Source of the DNA: Hoplostethus atlanticus
Lineage: Eukaryota; Chordata; Actinopteri; Trachichthyiformes; Trachichthyidae
Assembly: GCA_034670405.1 (NCBI GenBank)
Contig: JAXDDX010000002.1
Coordinates: 2,264,001-2,328,000, forward strand
Length of the DNA stretch: 64,000 bases
Direction: 5' to 3'
Position 1 is the first letter of the stretch; each line of letters begins with the position of its first letter. Below are positions 1 through 13,670 of this stretch, in pieces. A model generated the notes under the pieces. The model was not told the DNA's origin. It saw only the letters and a program-made list of their open reading frames with translations, and made no database searches. The translations under genes and the position numbers were made by a program.

Positions 1-1460
1 CTATTGAGATTATTAAGAATTTATGAAAAGTAGGATGTAATAGCAATACACATAAATAGAAGAAAGGAATTGAATAAAAACACATACACACACACTCATG
101 AATAGCCATGGGATCTGATAAAATCATATCTGTGTTACATACAAGAGTTATCAAGTGATTTAAAAGATGATTTTGTTAGCTTAAGTCCTTCTGGCAGGTC
201 AATCCACAGTCAAGGGGCCCTGATGGCAAAAGCCTGATCACCTTTAGTCTTGAGTCTAGATTAGAGAACGACCGGAGGGGCCCCGCACGAACCTGTCAGG
301 CTTATCTTAACGGAGGTTTGATCACAGTACTGTAGCACCGAGGGTGACCTTTAAACGGGAACTGAGATAAATATCATTCAATTTGCCCAGTTACAACCAG
401 AGCGTCACTGGCATCAACTATCATAAGGATGAAAAATAAAAACACATAATACAGGTTATACCATCTGGTTAAATTCACAAATACAATCGTCATAGCCCAA
501 ACTGTTGAGGGCAATTAAAAACATTAACGTTTGCAGGGTCTGCTATAGTACGAAGAGTCCCCTGCAGGCATGTATTGGGTACCTTCTGTGTATGTGCTGT
601 GTTCCTGTCGCCCATGTCTAGGCCTGTTCTCTTTTATTTACACACTGCACTGCACACTGTGTGTACGGGGACGCTGACATGACAGCAACATCCATAAACT
701 GACAAATGCTCAGTGGTGAAGTGGCACTTCTACTCTGTGAAAGGATGCTAAACAGAAAACTATACCTCTAGTAAATGTCTCCATTTTTGACACAGTGAAC
801 ACTAGGAACTCCAAAAAGTATCTAGATATTTTCTCTTTCTTTATTTCTCTTGAACGCTGCGTTATTCTACATTCTTGATTTTAGAATATTTACTGTGTAA
901 GAAATAATAGTGTTGAGAAAATAAAAAGATGTGAAGTGTTCCCGCCGTGACTTCTGTTCTTGTTATCGGACCCCGCTGTTTATGTCCTCTGGTTTTTCTG
1001 TCTAGTCAATCTGTCAGCGAGTCATAATCAGCCACCGGTTAGCATACGTGCACACCTGCGTGCACTGGGAACCGCGGCCACTATGCCAGACTTTACAGAG
1101 AATAAAAAAAAAAGAACACTGCTGGGCAAAATTACAACAAAAACAAGCTTGTGCAATGCAGTCCAATAAATGGATAAAAATGTGGCTCAATGGGCAGTAA
1201 ATACTGAGTGGCCACTCAAACGTTATGATTACCAGGGTTGTTTCAATTCAATAATCCCCGCCCCCCCCCCTGCATTTCAGGGATTTTCAACAGCTCATTA
1301 CAGCTTCATTAAGATATGGCCAGCCTCTGGATCCTAAATAAGAAGATTAGCGGCTCTATTGTGTCAGCCAGTAGCCATGCTATCAGAGAGACCCTTTAGC
1401 CGCGCTCTGACCGGCTGACCCTGCACATCGTCCACAGGAGGAAACAGTAGAGGAAACATT

Positions 1461-1474
1461 CTCTCTCTCTCTCT
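1461..1474. repeat. (CT)7 microsatellite
   Basis: Seven CT units followed by CTGT variants. Confidence 0.8.
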
Positions 1475-3355
1475 GTCTGTTTCTTCTAAACACAACCCTG
1501 AATGAAAAATAAGGAAACACATCATATTCTGACCACTTCTCTGAGGTTTTTTCATCTCTTGTTGGTGTGTTTTGTTCAACTGCGGCGCCACTGAAAAACA
1601 AATTTGCCTCTATTTATGGATCGGCTGGCTTTGAGTCTTTTAGGTGTAATGGTGTGAGAGGAGTGGATGAATGTGGCTATTTGTGTTGGAGACATTGAGA
1701 TGCTGGACAAGGCTCCATCAGGCTTGCAGAGCCAAGCCATCCATGTGGACAATATGCCACTGCTCCACTAACCCTCGTCCAAATCACACTGCGTCTGCAC
1801 AACTCCACCCCAAAGCTCTCGTTCTGGACAGGCCCGACTCTTTCTATTCCAGTTTCTGCAGCGTGAAATAAAAACGGCACATGATTCAAACGTTGACCGA
1901 CCAGATGCCCGGCTACATATCTCAACATGCTCTAATAGCTGGTGGTTTGTCTGCCACTGCACTTCATATATTCCTAATTCAGTATTTATGCCCCCACTCT
2001 CTGATTCGAACACAAACTCAGCACGCTTGCACTTTCCTTTGTGCTGCGGGTGGTGCCATGTAGGTGCGCACGTTTTTCATGTCAGGTATATTAAATACAA
2101 CTCTGGGACACAGCATACATTTCCACACCAAACCCAGTTGTCACTTTCACTCCACTCACTCTATATCCAGGGGAAATGCAGCTGAGGGAATTTGCAGGGC
2201 TTTTTCGGCTAAATGGGCATAAATCACTAGTTTCATTCAAACTAAATAATCACAGGCCATAAAGAGCTACTTGTCTCTTACCATATATTACCGCAAAGTT
2301 CCTGTGCGCAATAATGTGGCCATTCACAGCAAAAAGAAAACAGAGCGGGACATTAGAAAGTGACGTGTAATCCTGTTAGGCCACTGACATGTGGAGTGGC
2401 CGTGACATTTTTATCATACGTGTCCATTGCTATTTGGTAAATCAGCAGGATAAAAATGATTACTCCGCTGCCCCCGAGAAGCAGACGGCCCTGCAGGAGT
2501 CCACCAGGGTGTATTTGTGCCACGGCGGCTACGGCTGGCCATTCATAACAAACATGATGGGGAGGCGCTGCCCCGCCGTACCTGTTTAAACCGAGGAGGA
2601 GCTTTGTGCAACTGAAGCAAGACCACGAGTGGCTATATATAAAAAACGAGATCTATTCCTTATTAAATCTGTCAACGGCTCATACACGTAAAAAAAAATA
2701 CAAACGTATAGGAAAAAAAACATTGTTTAAGACAGTGCAATGTATCTCTTTCTCTCGTCGTATTAAATACCTCGGTCGGAGGAGCTGCAGATTGCGGGTT
2801 CACTGTCTAAGCTCTGCATCATCACACAACTTCCAACAAAATAGGCTTGAGTGAGATAATATCTTTAATTTGCTGTGTGGTTGACAAATCTGTATAGTAA
2901 CTTCCAAAGCCATAGTCACATTTCTAGCACCGCGATGCTGCTTGCCTTCTCAAATCTTTATCCTGTTTTTGTCTGATGATATGGGTATTAAAACAAGTTT
3001 GGGCACCCGAGTTAGCTCTAATCCACCTCCGCAGTCAGAGTGGGATTAATCTCAGTGCAGGGGGGGAAAGTGCGATGCCGTGTCACCTTGGTAAACCCTC
3101 CTAGCGATGGAAACTTGCGAATGAAAAAATCCATACACGGTCTAGTTATTTCACACAACTTTGATGATGCTGCTTCACTTAATTGCCATATGATTATGTT
3201 TTAAAAAAAAATAATAAAATCCTAATAATAATTGAACATGCCCTTAATCTGCCTCGTTTGTCATTCAACAATACAGGTGGACGAGCTGGGAGAAAGGACC
3301 TGCCTATGTGATTGTTCCTCATTTCTCCTCTATGGCTGAGACAAAGGAGACACTG

Positions 3356-3363
3356 TGATTAAT
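3356..3363 (+). promoter_or_regulatory. PBX-HOX-type site TGATTAAT
   Basis: TGATTAAT fits the TGATNNAT consensus of PBX-HOX heterodimers. A single octamer match can easily occur by chance. Confidence 0.18.
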
Positions 3364-3646
3364 CCATCGCTATCAGTCAGGGGTGGTTCTCCTTTTCATT
3401 TTTTACAGGTTCACTGTCGGTATCTGATCCGAGGAAATAACAAATTTGACAGATAAAGACAATGCGGCCCCTTCTCTCATACACTCTCCCTGTTCTCTGT
3501 TTATAATCATTTCCGGTTTCGGGCTGTTGTCTCGTACATCATTCCCTGCTTGAAGCCCTGACAGTGATCTGAGCACTGCCTCGGGCCGCTCTCCTTTCCT
3601 CCCACCTCTTTCCCCCCTGTGCCCTCTTTTATTCTGTGGGCTTAGC

Positions 3647-3659
3647 TGACCTTTGGCCC
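3647..3659 (-). promoter_or_regulatory. DR1-like nuclear receptor site in intron 2
   Basis: On the minus strand this reads GGGCCAAAGGTCA, one base away from a DR1 of RGGTCA half-sites. Weak evidence on its own. Confidence 0.2.
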
Positions 3660-4680
3660 GCTTGCTTGTTTACTCTCATCACTGAAGTGTGAGCAGGAGA
3701 GCCATAAAGGCAGAGCCCTGCTGGGTTAATGTGGCCTGCTGAAGAGGAAGGGACGGCTCTGGGCTTCTCCACCTCATTCTACTGCACTGCACTGTCAGGC
3801 ACATGGCAATACACCCGCACAGTAGCGCTTCTCACAGACAAAGCCACAGATTTTTTCTTCATAGTCTTTTCATGTTTGCCCCCCCCACCCCCCATGTCAC
3901 TGAGTCAATGCCGTTTTGAGATGGTAAAATGTGCAGCGCTGCAATCAGGATGTACGTGACAGAGAGCGGCTGTGTGCTTAAACTGTGTTCGACGATACTC
4001 GCTGTGACTCTGTTACGTCCGCCGCCGCTTCCAAAACATCCTGCTCAATACACCTAACCCTGACCTCCCGCAGCTCCTTCTCCTTTTCCTACCCAGTGCC
4101 TCCAGTGAGAGGCTCCAGCCCCGTATTGACACCCTGTTCATCTAATTGCATCGATCCACAAAGGTCTCCCAAAGCTAACTAATCGAAGCGGAATTTATTT
4201 TCTGTCAATATTTGCAAAGGTCATCTCTCTTAAAGCCGTAGAGCAAGGGGCGCCGTGAGCGGAGAAGGACCGGGGCACCGAGGCTCCTCCAAGGTGAGCT
4301 TTAACTCTTGGCTTGGCACTCAAGATCCAAGGCTCCTAATCCACCGTGTTATTAGAACCCGCTGCCAAAGCAACACACCAGAGACTACAGAGGGCTTAGA
4401 GTATCCGTTTCACAAAGAGGCCAGTGTCACTACGGCCTCGTTCCACGTTTCCTTTGACTTCATATCATCTCCTTTGTCGTGGCGCCTGGATCAGTGACTT
4501 TTCGGCTCCACGAGCAGGGCGCTGGATCAAATTACCATTGAAAATCTTTTGTTCTGACAAATGAAACAAGGATCCTCTTTCATTGATGTTCTTAAAAGTC
4601 TTTTTTTTTAAGCTTGGCCTACATCCACATGGCACAAAGAATCTGAGAGAATGCCCGCGGGCTCTCTCAAGCATGTACAG

Positions 4681-4746
4681 TAATTAACATGCCATTAACA
4701 CATTAATACACATTAGCTATTCCCAATGTTAATGGCAGAGTAATTA
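4681..4746. promoter_or_regulatory. Homeodomain-site palindrome block in intron 2
   Basis: A perfect 11-bp inverted repeat, TGCCATTAACA (4690-4700) and TGTTAATGGCA (4727-4737), is enclosed by TAATTA at 4681-4686 and 4741-4746. Additional ATTAA and TTAG cores fill the middle. The symmetric arrangement of homeodomain cores suggests a candidate conserved enhancer core. Conservation was not tested. Confidence 0.35.
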
Positions 4747-5410
4747 CCATACCTGATACCACACTGTGGGCAAGCCAAAGCACATTTGCCACTTTGTGTT
4801 TCACTTTCTTTTCCTGAGTGAGCTGAGAAAGAATAATGTCTAATTCTGGGGATAACTCATTCTCCTTTTTTTTCCCCAGACAGGAAAAGAAAGCTACTTT
4901 TTTTTTTGACAGTGCTAGCCTAGCATAGCCTCTCCACTTTCACACACACATTATGTGCCGACGCTATCTTTATAAAACTACACTTGAAAGGAGGAAGTTG
5001 TCGTTGTAAACCACCGAGGACTGGCTTCGGGAAGGTGAGGCTGAAATACTGGAGGGGATGGTGAGCGAGAGTGAGAGTGTGGTGATTAAATGCGGAGTAA
5101 AAGGAGGCAGGGAATGGGCCCTAAACTGGGGAATCCCTGTCTAGAATGATGATGTATTTCCTCCCAGTGCGGTGAGTGATAAGCTAATCAGCCACGCTGA
5201 CAGTGAAGTGTTACAGCCCCCCAGTGCTGGGTCAAGACTTCTCCCATCATACACCACCAGCACACTCTAAACAGACAGCGCACGGAGGCGGGTGGGGGGG
5301 AGAAGTGACAAAAAAAGTGGCTCCGGTCAGAGAAGAAGATCTCTGTCAGTTCAGGTAGCCTTTGTCCCTCAGTGATGATGCGCTCCTCCCCCAAAGAGGA
5401 GGCTCTGGCA

Positions 5411-5515
5411 GGGGGTTGAGGGGTGGGAGGGTGGATGGGGGTGGGGGGCTTGCCACTTTTGACCCACGACTCAAAGACGTGGGGGGGTGGGGGGGGGGAG
5501 TGGGCAAGGGGTGGG
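5411..5515 (+). repeat. G-rich tract with G-quadruplex potential
   Basis: Two G-run clusters (5411-5448 and 5481-5515) contain many runs of three or more G separated by one to four bases, on the template strand of the pbx3 intron. Low-complexity sequence; function unknown. Confidence 0.7.
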
Positions 5516-6045
5516 AAAAGACAACCCAAACAAACATCTTGAAGACATTTTGCCAAGCACACCAAAATTAATCACTGTCCCACGGTGGCACTGACATTTG
5601 TGGGAAGTGACACACAACATGACAGACTAGAGAGAGAGGATGAAAGCAGACTGAGGGAGGGTGGGAGGGCTGGGTAAACAAGAGCCACTGTCACTTGCTG
5701 TGATCATGTGTGTGGATGTGTTTGTATGTGGATGTGTGAGTGCCCAGCTTTGTTTCCTGCCCTCTAAGACTCAATGTGGGCAAACGGCCAAGTGGTGTAG
5801 TGATGGCTGACCAGGCCTGGCTGTGGCGGCCGCACGCAGCGGTTGGGGAGACTGGCCAAATGAGTGGACAGGACCTCCGCTACAGATCAGCACACTGACT
5901 GACCCTACAGGACACATACAGCATGGGGCTCCAACATAGGGCTCGCATGGTTCACATGGTCTGCTAGTCACAGAATGAGCAGCGATCACTAAGACACTCC
6001 ATATCTCAGCTAAACACGATGCAAAACATCCTCAATAGGTTCATC

Positions 6046-6062
6046 AAAAAAAAAAAAAAAAA
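6046..6062. repeat. Poly-A run (17)
   Basis: Seventeen A in a row. No retrogene or SINE body was recognised on its left side. Confidence 0.9.
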
Positions 6063-6561
6063 TTCTGTACTACAAGTACACTTAGAGTTTGATTCTGACA
6101 GTTATTGTGTGTTGTGTTTCAAAATGTAATTGTATTCCCAATATTCAATGTTTGCATGTTGTGCTTATTTTTTTCCTCCAATTTAATTTCATATTTCATG
6201 TATTGATGGTCTTTAGCTGCTAACCTCAATTTGCTGCAAAGGTAGGCTGATTCCTTATTCAGACCCCAAGCAAATAATGCAAATGTGGCACTGAAAGCCA
6301 CTTATGAAATACCCAAAGGCAACTAATCACTCCTCCTCTCGTTCCAGCCTTTCTGCAGCCTCCTAATTAGAAGATGGAGATTGCATGAAACCAGGTCACA
6401 CAGCAGGTCTTGTACACACAGACAGCCAGGCAAATATACAGGCAAAACTTCAGCCAGACATGAGGCCAAACATGCATTATTTTAAGGCTAGAGGTGAAAA
6501 AAAAGAATGCCATTCAGGTTATTAATCCCATATATTTTACTGTAAGGATTTAGGCTTGAAG

Positions 6562-6566
<5 letters not shown>

Positions 6567-6610
<44 letters not shown>
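6567..6610. repeat. (TG)22 microsatellite
   Basis: Twenty-two uninterrupted TG units. Confidence 0.97.
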
Positions 6611-6611
<1 letters not shown>

Positions 6612-7750
6612 TCGTGCGATACGCTCATGTCTGCATGTGTGCGTGTGAAGGCTACATGCTCGCATAAACAAAGAAACGGCATTGGTAGCATACAGCCAAC
6701 CATGATCCACTGCCAGAGAGATTACTCTTTGCAGTGGCATTTCTGCAAGAGAGTTGACAGTCCATCATTTAGATTTTGCAGTGTATCCACGAAAAGGCTG
6801 CATTGCCTGAAGCAGAAGGAGCTGCTCTTTCCTTCAGTGTCTTTTATAGGAGAGAATTTGGTTCCAAATTAGGAAGCCAGAATCCCTCCCTAGCCGTGCT
6901 GGCGCATAAAGCTTCCGTTAGAAGGAAACCCGAGGTTATGCCATCGGAATAAGAGCACGCTTGACGCACTGATTTGTACTCTTGATAAAGCTCACAAAAA
7001 CGGACACACATCCAGTTTCCTTAGTCGCGCGCACCTGAACAGGAGCGCTGTTTTCTGGAGGCATCCTGTGCCTGATGCTGCAGGTTTCTGCTAGGTCTGC
7101 AGAGTGCAGGGCAAGGAGTAGCTGGGCAGATCAGGTCCAGCCCAAACAACAGCTTGTGACAGAAGCAGGCCAAAGAGGATGTAGAGACACGCAGAGACTA
7201 ACAGGCAGCCGGCCTGCCATCCACTCTTTATCAGCTCCCCTTATACTCAACACATCACTTCAGATCCATCGCGAGCGTCGCCCCAAAAAACATGGCAAAA
7301 ACAGTGCTGCACATGACCACAGAGAAAGGAGTAAAATAACAGAAGGCTTTCAAAACAAATGAGGGAATGATTGCAAGGAGAAAATCACCTCCATCCTTTC
7401 ATTTAATCAGCTGAATAGTTTTATTGCACACCCACAGATGATACTGCACCTTTTTGTTGTGTGACACCCGGTGAACAAGGTAACAAAAAAAAAAAGGTGG
7501 TTTGGTGCTAATTATTCCCAGCATGTACATTACACACCATTTAATGAGTCAGACTGAAGGCGTGGCCATTGGCTGTAACTTCCTCGCCCAGTTATCCAAG
7601 ATGAACCGCGCAATCTCCCTCACGTCACCCCCGTCATGTGTACCGAGTCCCCCCTCCGCATTCAATTCCCTGCTAGGGCTCCACTGGAGCAGAGACGAGG
7701 CGCCACTGAAGCAACACAACAGATCCCGTAGCGTCTCCGCACACCGGCAG

Positions 7751-7789
7751 CGGGGGGAGGGGGGAGGGGTTGGGTGGAGGGGGGGCGGG
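7751..7789 (+). repeat. G-rich tract with G-quadruplex potential
   Basis: Runs of 6, 6, 4, 3 and 7 G with short A/T spacers within 39 bp. Next to the AT-rich ATAATTACAATAATTAAC segment at about 7818-7833. Confidence 0.7.
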
Positions 7790-8035
7790 ATAGGACAGAG
7801 CTGGGAGCTCACTCTCATAATTACAATAATTAACAGTTGCAGATTTAATTGGAAGGGAAGGCATTAACAGGAGGAACATTGTGGCGGCGCGTGCGGAGGG
7901 AACCTTTGCTGCACGAGGCTTTTGTCTTCCCTGTACCTAATGGTTTGCCTTGGCTGACTGGCTGGGCTGTGGCTGGCGAGTGCTGACACAACACAACACA
8001 TCCAAGCCGAGGGTTCAGACGGTGGGGCTTGTCAG

Positions 8036-8165
8036 GACTCAGACTGGAGGCAGATAATTAGGTGCCAGGTTAATGAGAGCACAGGCTCTTGATGGCATTT
8101 GGTTACTGTATGTGGGCAATTAATGACTTTGTTTTTGTGTTTTTATTGCCCACTTGAGTGGAAAA
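8036..8165. promoter_or_regulatory. Candidate conserved non-coding block with inverted repeat
   Basis: AT-rich, low-repetition sequence with TAATTAGG, GTTAATGAG and CAATTAATGA cores. It holds a perfect 9-bp inverted repeat, GTGGGCAAT (8112-8120) and ATTGCCCAC (8145-8153). The texture resembles vertebrate developmental enhancers, but this rests on motif content alone. Confidence 0.28.
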
Positions 8166-9252
8166 CATAATACATTATTCACCTCGGGCTTGTGTGTGGT
8201 GTCGTGATGGAGTAGCAGTGACCCTAGCGAAAGAATCATTTTCATTCATTGTGAATGGCAAATAAAAAAAAATAATAATAAAAAAAATAACGACAGTATA
8301 TACGGAGTTAGCAAAATGTAATCTCAGTTCGGTCATAGCCACAATACTGTCTGACCTTTTCAAAGTGTATTGCCTCATGTCACTGCTCATGATGTTAAAA
8401 AAAAAACAAGATGTCAAGCAGACATTGAAGTTGCAGGTCAGGTACGGGACAATGTACCCACATAAACACTCCAGAACAAAGAAAGCGAAATCCTTCGGCC
8501 ATAAGCGTTCACTTAATTCAGTGTATCACGTTTCATAATGTATTTGTGAAATTCCATACCCCCTAGAAAAGCCCTGCTTTCATTCCAGAGGATTTATTGG
8601 CAATGAATCCACTGAGAGGTCTTTAGACATCCTCTTCTTTAGTCCAACCGCTCGACGCCTCCTATTTTGGAGTTAGTTGTTCTCTTGCCTGTGGTGGCCA
8701 ATTAGAGTGCTATAAGATAAATGGGCACCCACAACTTTGATGTCCATCTTTTTAATAAGCTTTGGTTAAGATGACATCTGTGTGAAAGAGTTCAATATCT
8801 TCACAGTGGGAGAGAAAAGAGGTTTATTCAAAAATGAAATATCATGTAAATACTGCTGGAGGTTTAGACTGGGTGGGGGATCATAGCGCCGGCTGTGGCT
8901 CTGGTGTTGGTATTCATTATCTTCCACTGCAGTTGTGCAGATTAGTCAGCGAAAGATGATTTTTTTTAGAGCCTCGTGAAATCTATGCTTTTATAATACA
9001 GTTTCTGTATAAATAGAAAAATATTTTCTTTAACAGCGTTCAAATACACAGACTATATTCAGACCTTGTATTACAGAGTGCTGTGATTTTTTTTCACGTA
9101 CATTTAAGCAGAGAAAGCCAATTAATTAACAAAACAAACAAAAAAATCTGAAATCCAACAAATCCAATCTTGCAATGTTAGCAATGTGCAGCGGTAATAG
9201 GGGAAATGTACAGGGTAACAATATCTAAAATGGTGGGGCAATAAAATGGTGC

Positions 9253-9344
9253 ATGTGTGTGTGTCTGTATGTGTGTATGTATGAGAGAGAGAGAAGGGGG
9301 GAGAGAGAGAGAGAGAGAGAGAGAGAAGGAGGGAGAGAGGGAGA
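9253..9344. repeat. Compound GT/GA microsatellite
   Basis: Interrupted GT units pass into GA units and then a purine-only GAAGGAGGGAGAG tail. Confidence 0.93.
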
Positions 9345-12300
9345 CAAAGCATATATATCTAACCTAGCCTGCGGACGTGCTCCTTTATACGTGTGTGTAA
9401 CTCAGTCAGGAATAATGTAAATGTCTGGAGAGTCTTAAGACTGAGCAGGCCCGTATAAAAGCACCCTGTTTCAGGCTAGTAAAACAAGTCAATAAATACA
9501 GCGGAGAAGCCGGTGCTGTCTGCCGCACTCTCCTGAATGAAAACAGAGGTGAACTGCTTATTTTCAGTCTGGCACCAGGGGTTGACAGCGGCATTATGGG
9601 CCTTCATACATTCTGACTATCACTCGTCACAAGCTGTATCTGTCAACATCACACTCAAGCGCGTTTTAGATGTAAAACAAGCGTTCCTATTGCTTGAAAA
9701 AGAGAATTTATGACTGGATGTGGGCAGTTGCTAAATGCACTAAATGCTTCCTGCAGTAGTGACTGACCATGTTTTGTTTTTTTTGTTTTTTTATGGGCTT
9801 CTCTTTGTCTCACTCACCCTGTCCGTCTATTTGTCTTTTTGTTTATTTTCACAGACAGAGCAAAAGCAGAAGTATCATTCTGTAAGCCGCAGTAGGCTGC
9901 GTGCAGCACTTAGGAGAAGGCAGATCTCTCCTGCCTGCACTCCAAATGGGAAGCCGATGACACAGACTCACGTAAAAATGGAAACACCATTAGGTAGGCA
10001 AACACTTCACTGTGATAACTGCTACCTGATTACAGGCGAAAGCAAAGCCATGGTTCTCCTTTTTTTTCATGCTATGTCAACACTTTGGGAAAGCAAATAT
10101 TTCAGTGACTGCCCTCCCTGTGCTTTAATCCATATGGTGCATTCTGTTTGTCACCACAGATGTTCTTCTCCCAGGATGGGTTCCCAGAGTAGAAAGAGCT
10201 CCTGTACACACAGGTTACAGTGGATCACATGCTGCAGCCTACACAATGAATACACAGAAGTCGTACACCATATCACACCAGGGCCAACGTCAATCCTTTA
10301 TTAAATTACCTACCTATCTGATTTTTCTGTCACCGGACTGATATGGGTGTTATCTTTTCCATTTATGTCGTGGATTTTCAAGGGATTATGCATTTAAGAT
10401 TAAAGGTGTGTGCACCTAACACCTCTGCACAACAAAATGCAATACCTTAGATAGTGCATGGCTGATGTGTGCAAGGAAAGGGAGGTGCTACAAAACAAAT
10501 CTTCAGCAGCCAGAGCTGGACAGGGTTTATTCTCCTCAGACAATACAAGCGGTGACTATACAGAATGTTTCAACCCTAAAATACTGTGGTAAGCGATACA
10601 AATCCCTTGGACAAAATGAAATGTATTAAACATGTGGATTTCATAAATCTCCCTTTCCTCGGTCTGGGTCAGAGGTATATTCACTGTAGAGCTCAGCAGG
10701 CACTTTCCCCCAGCATTGTTACTCGGAGTCGCAAGTGCCTCAAAATGAATGTCAGCAAAAGCTGCACGTGTATGGCAAACAGCAGATTCCCACAGTAAAA
10801 TGGTTCAAATCACTTACCCCTGCTACTTTGTAAGAGTATTACAGGGTGCGGGGATTTACAGGTCTGCCATAGAAATCGTGAAGTGGGAGTAACAAGATAG
10901 CTGGACGACAGGATCAACCTTGCTATGTGCTGTATAAAAATGAACGGTTCAGAATAGTTCACGCTTATGAAGGAAGAGGCTATTCATCCAGGTCCGCTGT
11001 CTCGGCGGTGGAGACGGTGCTCACAAAAAACACAACAAAACCAAAAGGCCATCCGGGTCCGAACACAATGCAGTGTTAAACACCCAACTGGGATCCCTTT
11101 AACCTTGAGTAGCATACCAAAGGTAGAGGCAGCCTGGGGCTACGGGGGGACTGGCTTCCACAACTCCCAGTGCCATGCTGCTCCACAGTGGGGGCCCAAC
11201 ATGGCCAGATTGCCAGAGAGGCCAGCAGAGGTGGTGCTACAGAGTTAGTGGGAGCTGCTCATTCATCTGAGCCCGGTGCAACATTCATTTAAGTTGTTCC
11301 ACTATCTATTTGTTTTGCTTTCCAAAATGATTCGTTCCCGGGCCACCTCGCTGAGCCCAAGCGGAGGAGAAATTGCACCCACGTTCACCTTGGTGCAGAC
11401 AGACCCGGGGTATTAAGAGCATCTGTTTGGTGGCTTGTTCATGAGAACGTTCCCGCTCATTATTTATCTTAGCTCGATGGATAATCTGTGATCATTAAAG
11501 ATCAGAAGAGCTAAGAAAAAAAAAGATGGGCAGTAATTATCATTGCTCCGTGGTTCTCTCCAATAAGTGAAGGACTTTTGGGAGAGTCTATTCAAAACCG
11601 CCCAGCAGTAAACAAGCGACAACACACACACAAAACCATCATTTAACCCAGGTCTGCCTGGGAGCATGGACACAATGAAACGCCGTATCCTTTAAACACT
11701 ACACCACCTGAATATTTCCAGTTGTCCCCTTCATCAAGCTGCCCCACGGCACAAAACTATAAGCCAGTAAAACACATAGCTGTAATGTTATTTAATGGCA
11801 CGTCATAGTTTTGCTGTGCGTGGGGAGAGGACTAAAGATAGAAGACGAATTAGTATGTGAACAAAAGATATTCTTTCCCTCAAGCTCACGTTATCGCTGA
11901 TGCAAAACAAATAATAAAGCCCACAACCTTTTGAGTCACTTCAAGCCCTATTCACCGCCGTATAATTCAATCATTTTTTTGCGACAGCTGACGATGACTT
12001 CATCAACGGCGTAAAGACAGATTCAAAAGTTGTCAAATTAAATATTAAAGGGGGACTGCAGGCAGTTGTGAATTTTTAAAGGAATAACACAGATTGGAGA
12101 TGAAATGAGGAACCTATATGCATATTTCATGCCATAGGGAGCGAATGCATATATTTTCCTCTAGGCCACCTACTTTGTAATAAAGAATAGTGAGTATATA
12201 GACATGGTAATGCAGCGCAGCGGAAATGATATGAAAGAGAAATTGGTTTTACATAATGATGTCAAAAGGAATATGGCTCTGCATGGTCATGCGGAATAAA

Positions 12301-13177
12301 GATAAGATTCTCTTTCTCCGTGAGTGAATATTTTGCTAATGGTTTCTTCATTTCCTTAAAGAATAAAGAAGCCAGCTTTGTGTGAAACCTTGAATTGAGT
12401 TTCTATGGAATTAAGTTAACAAGCATTTATCTTTCAATAGCAGGCGAGATCTGTTGAAAATACCAACGTGTGGAACAGAATACCCGAGCGTAAGAGCTTT
12501 CTCATCTGTTGAAATAAAGAGAAAGTGACAAGTGACAGTAACGCTATCACGCGCTGGAAGATTTTGAAGAAGAGGAACAAAGCGGTAAAATGTAACGCAA
12601 GAGGGTTAAAATCTTTATGAAGAGCGGGAGGGAGTTGCGTTTCACAAAGACATCATCGATTGCAGTAAACAATGACTGATCAATACGCACATAAAAGGCT
12701 CCTTCCAACAAAGACTTACATGTAGATTTCATACATCTCAAACGCAGACTATCTGGATGCACTGCATACGGCGACTTACTCAAGCATGCTGGAGCAGCAA
12801 GCACGATGCAGATGTATTTTATTATCGCTGCTTGCTAGTTTCTCTGTTCGGAACTAGTTAGTCAGATACACTCCTGTGTCCATACACACTTACTCATGCA
12901 ATAAGCATCATTGTCACAGAGCCTTCCCTTCCAAATGGTTCAGCCTCCACCATCTGCAGGCGTTCCCAGACACACCGCTTTGAGTCTGCCATAATGATGC
13001 ATGACTAAGTACAGTTAAAGTGTTGCAGTCTGTTGGCAAAAAGCAGTCAAGCACTTTGCTATAGTGTCACTACGGATAAACCGTACAGTTGAAGGTTGAT
13101 GATGGATAAAAGGCAGTGACAGGCCTAGTGATGTGACTCTGCGTGTCTGTGTGCGGTCGCGCTCGTGGATTCACGTG

Positions 13178-13201
13178 CGTGTGTGTGCGTGTGTGTGTGT
13201 G
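13178..13201. repeat. Imperfect GT microsatellite
   Basis: GT units interrupted by a single GC. Confidence 0.85.
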
Positions 13202-13638
13202 AGTTTAGAAACCATGGCACAGCAGATTTGTAAGTGTACTTAACTAGGATGTGAAATAGGGTTGGACACAGTGAAATAAAACGCTGTGCTGGAGTCTGGC
13301 GAAACTGGGACGAGGTTTAAAAGTTATCCCCTCTGCCAAAGAGTAAAAAAAAAAATCTCCCTTTTCTACAGGAGCAGGACTCGAGTAGCTGGTTTGAAGG
13401 GAGCCGCAACCCCGCAGATGTGCGACTATTGTATAACGTGTAGCGCAATGATACTTGGCTGGCACAATGTAAAAAATCTTCAAATCCACTCCGAGCACTA
13501 TTTCAAGAAACACATATTCACTTTCATTTATGGACACTTTCTTGGACAGTATCCTTGCTTCTGACGCATCAGATCCGCACAAGGTCATTCCACTGAGCGT
13601 GTATTCACTTGGCTCTCCAGGCCGTCAACGCAGTGTGC

Positions 13639-13670
13639 AGACCAGCAGACCAGCAGACCAGCAGACCAGC
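13639..13670. repeat. Four tandem copies of an 8-mer
   Basis: AGACCAGC is repeated four times exactly. The 8-bp period without spacers makes it a minisatellite, not a CRISPR array. Confidence 0.9.

Noticed and set aside
9744..10304. 186-codon plus-strand open frame
   Set aside because: The hydrophobic start comes from a T-rich low-complexity run. No domain, no splice-supported context and no recognisable homology.
10804..10816. GGTTCAAATCA, a B-box-like match suggesting a tRNA gene
   Set aside because: There is no cloverleaf or A box upstream at the right distance.
13639..13670. Regular short repeat resembling a CRISPR-like array
   Set aside because: The 8-bp unit has no spacers and lies in a vertebrate intron; it is a minisatellite.
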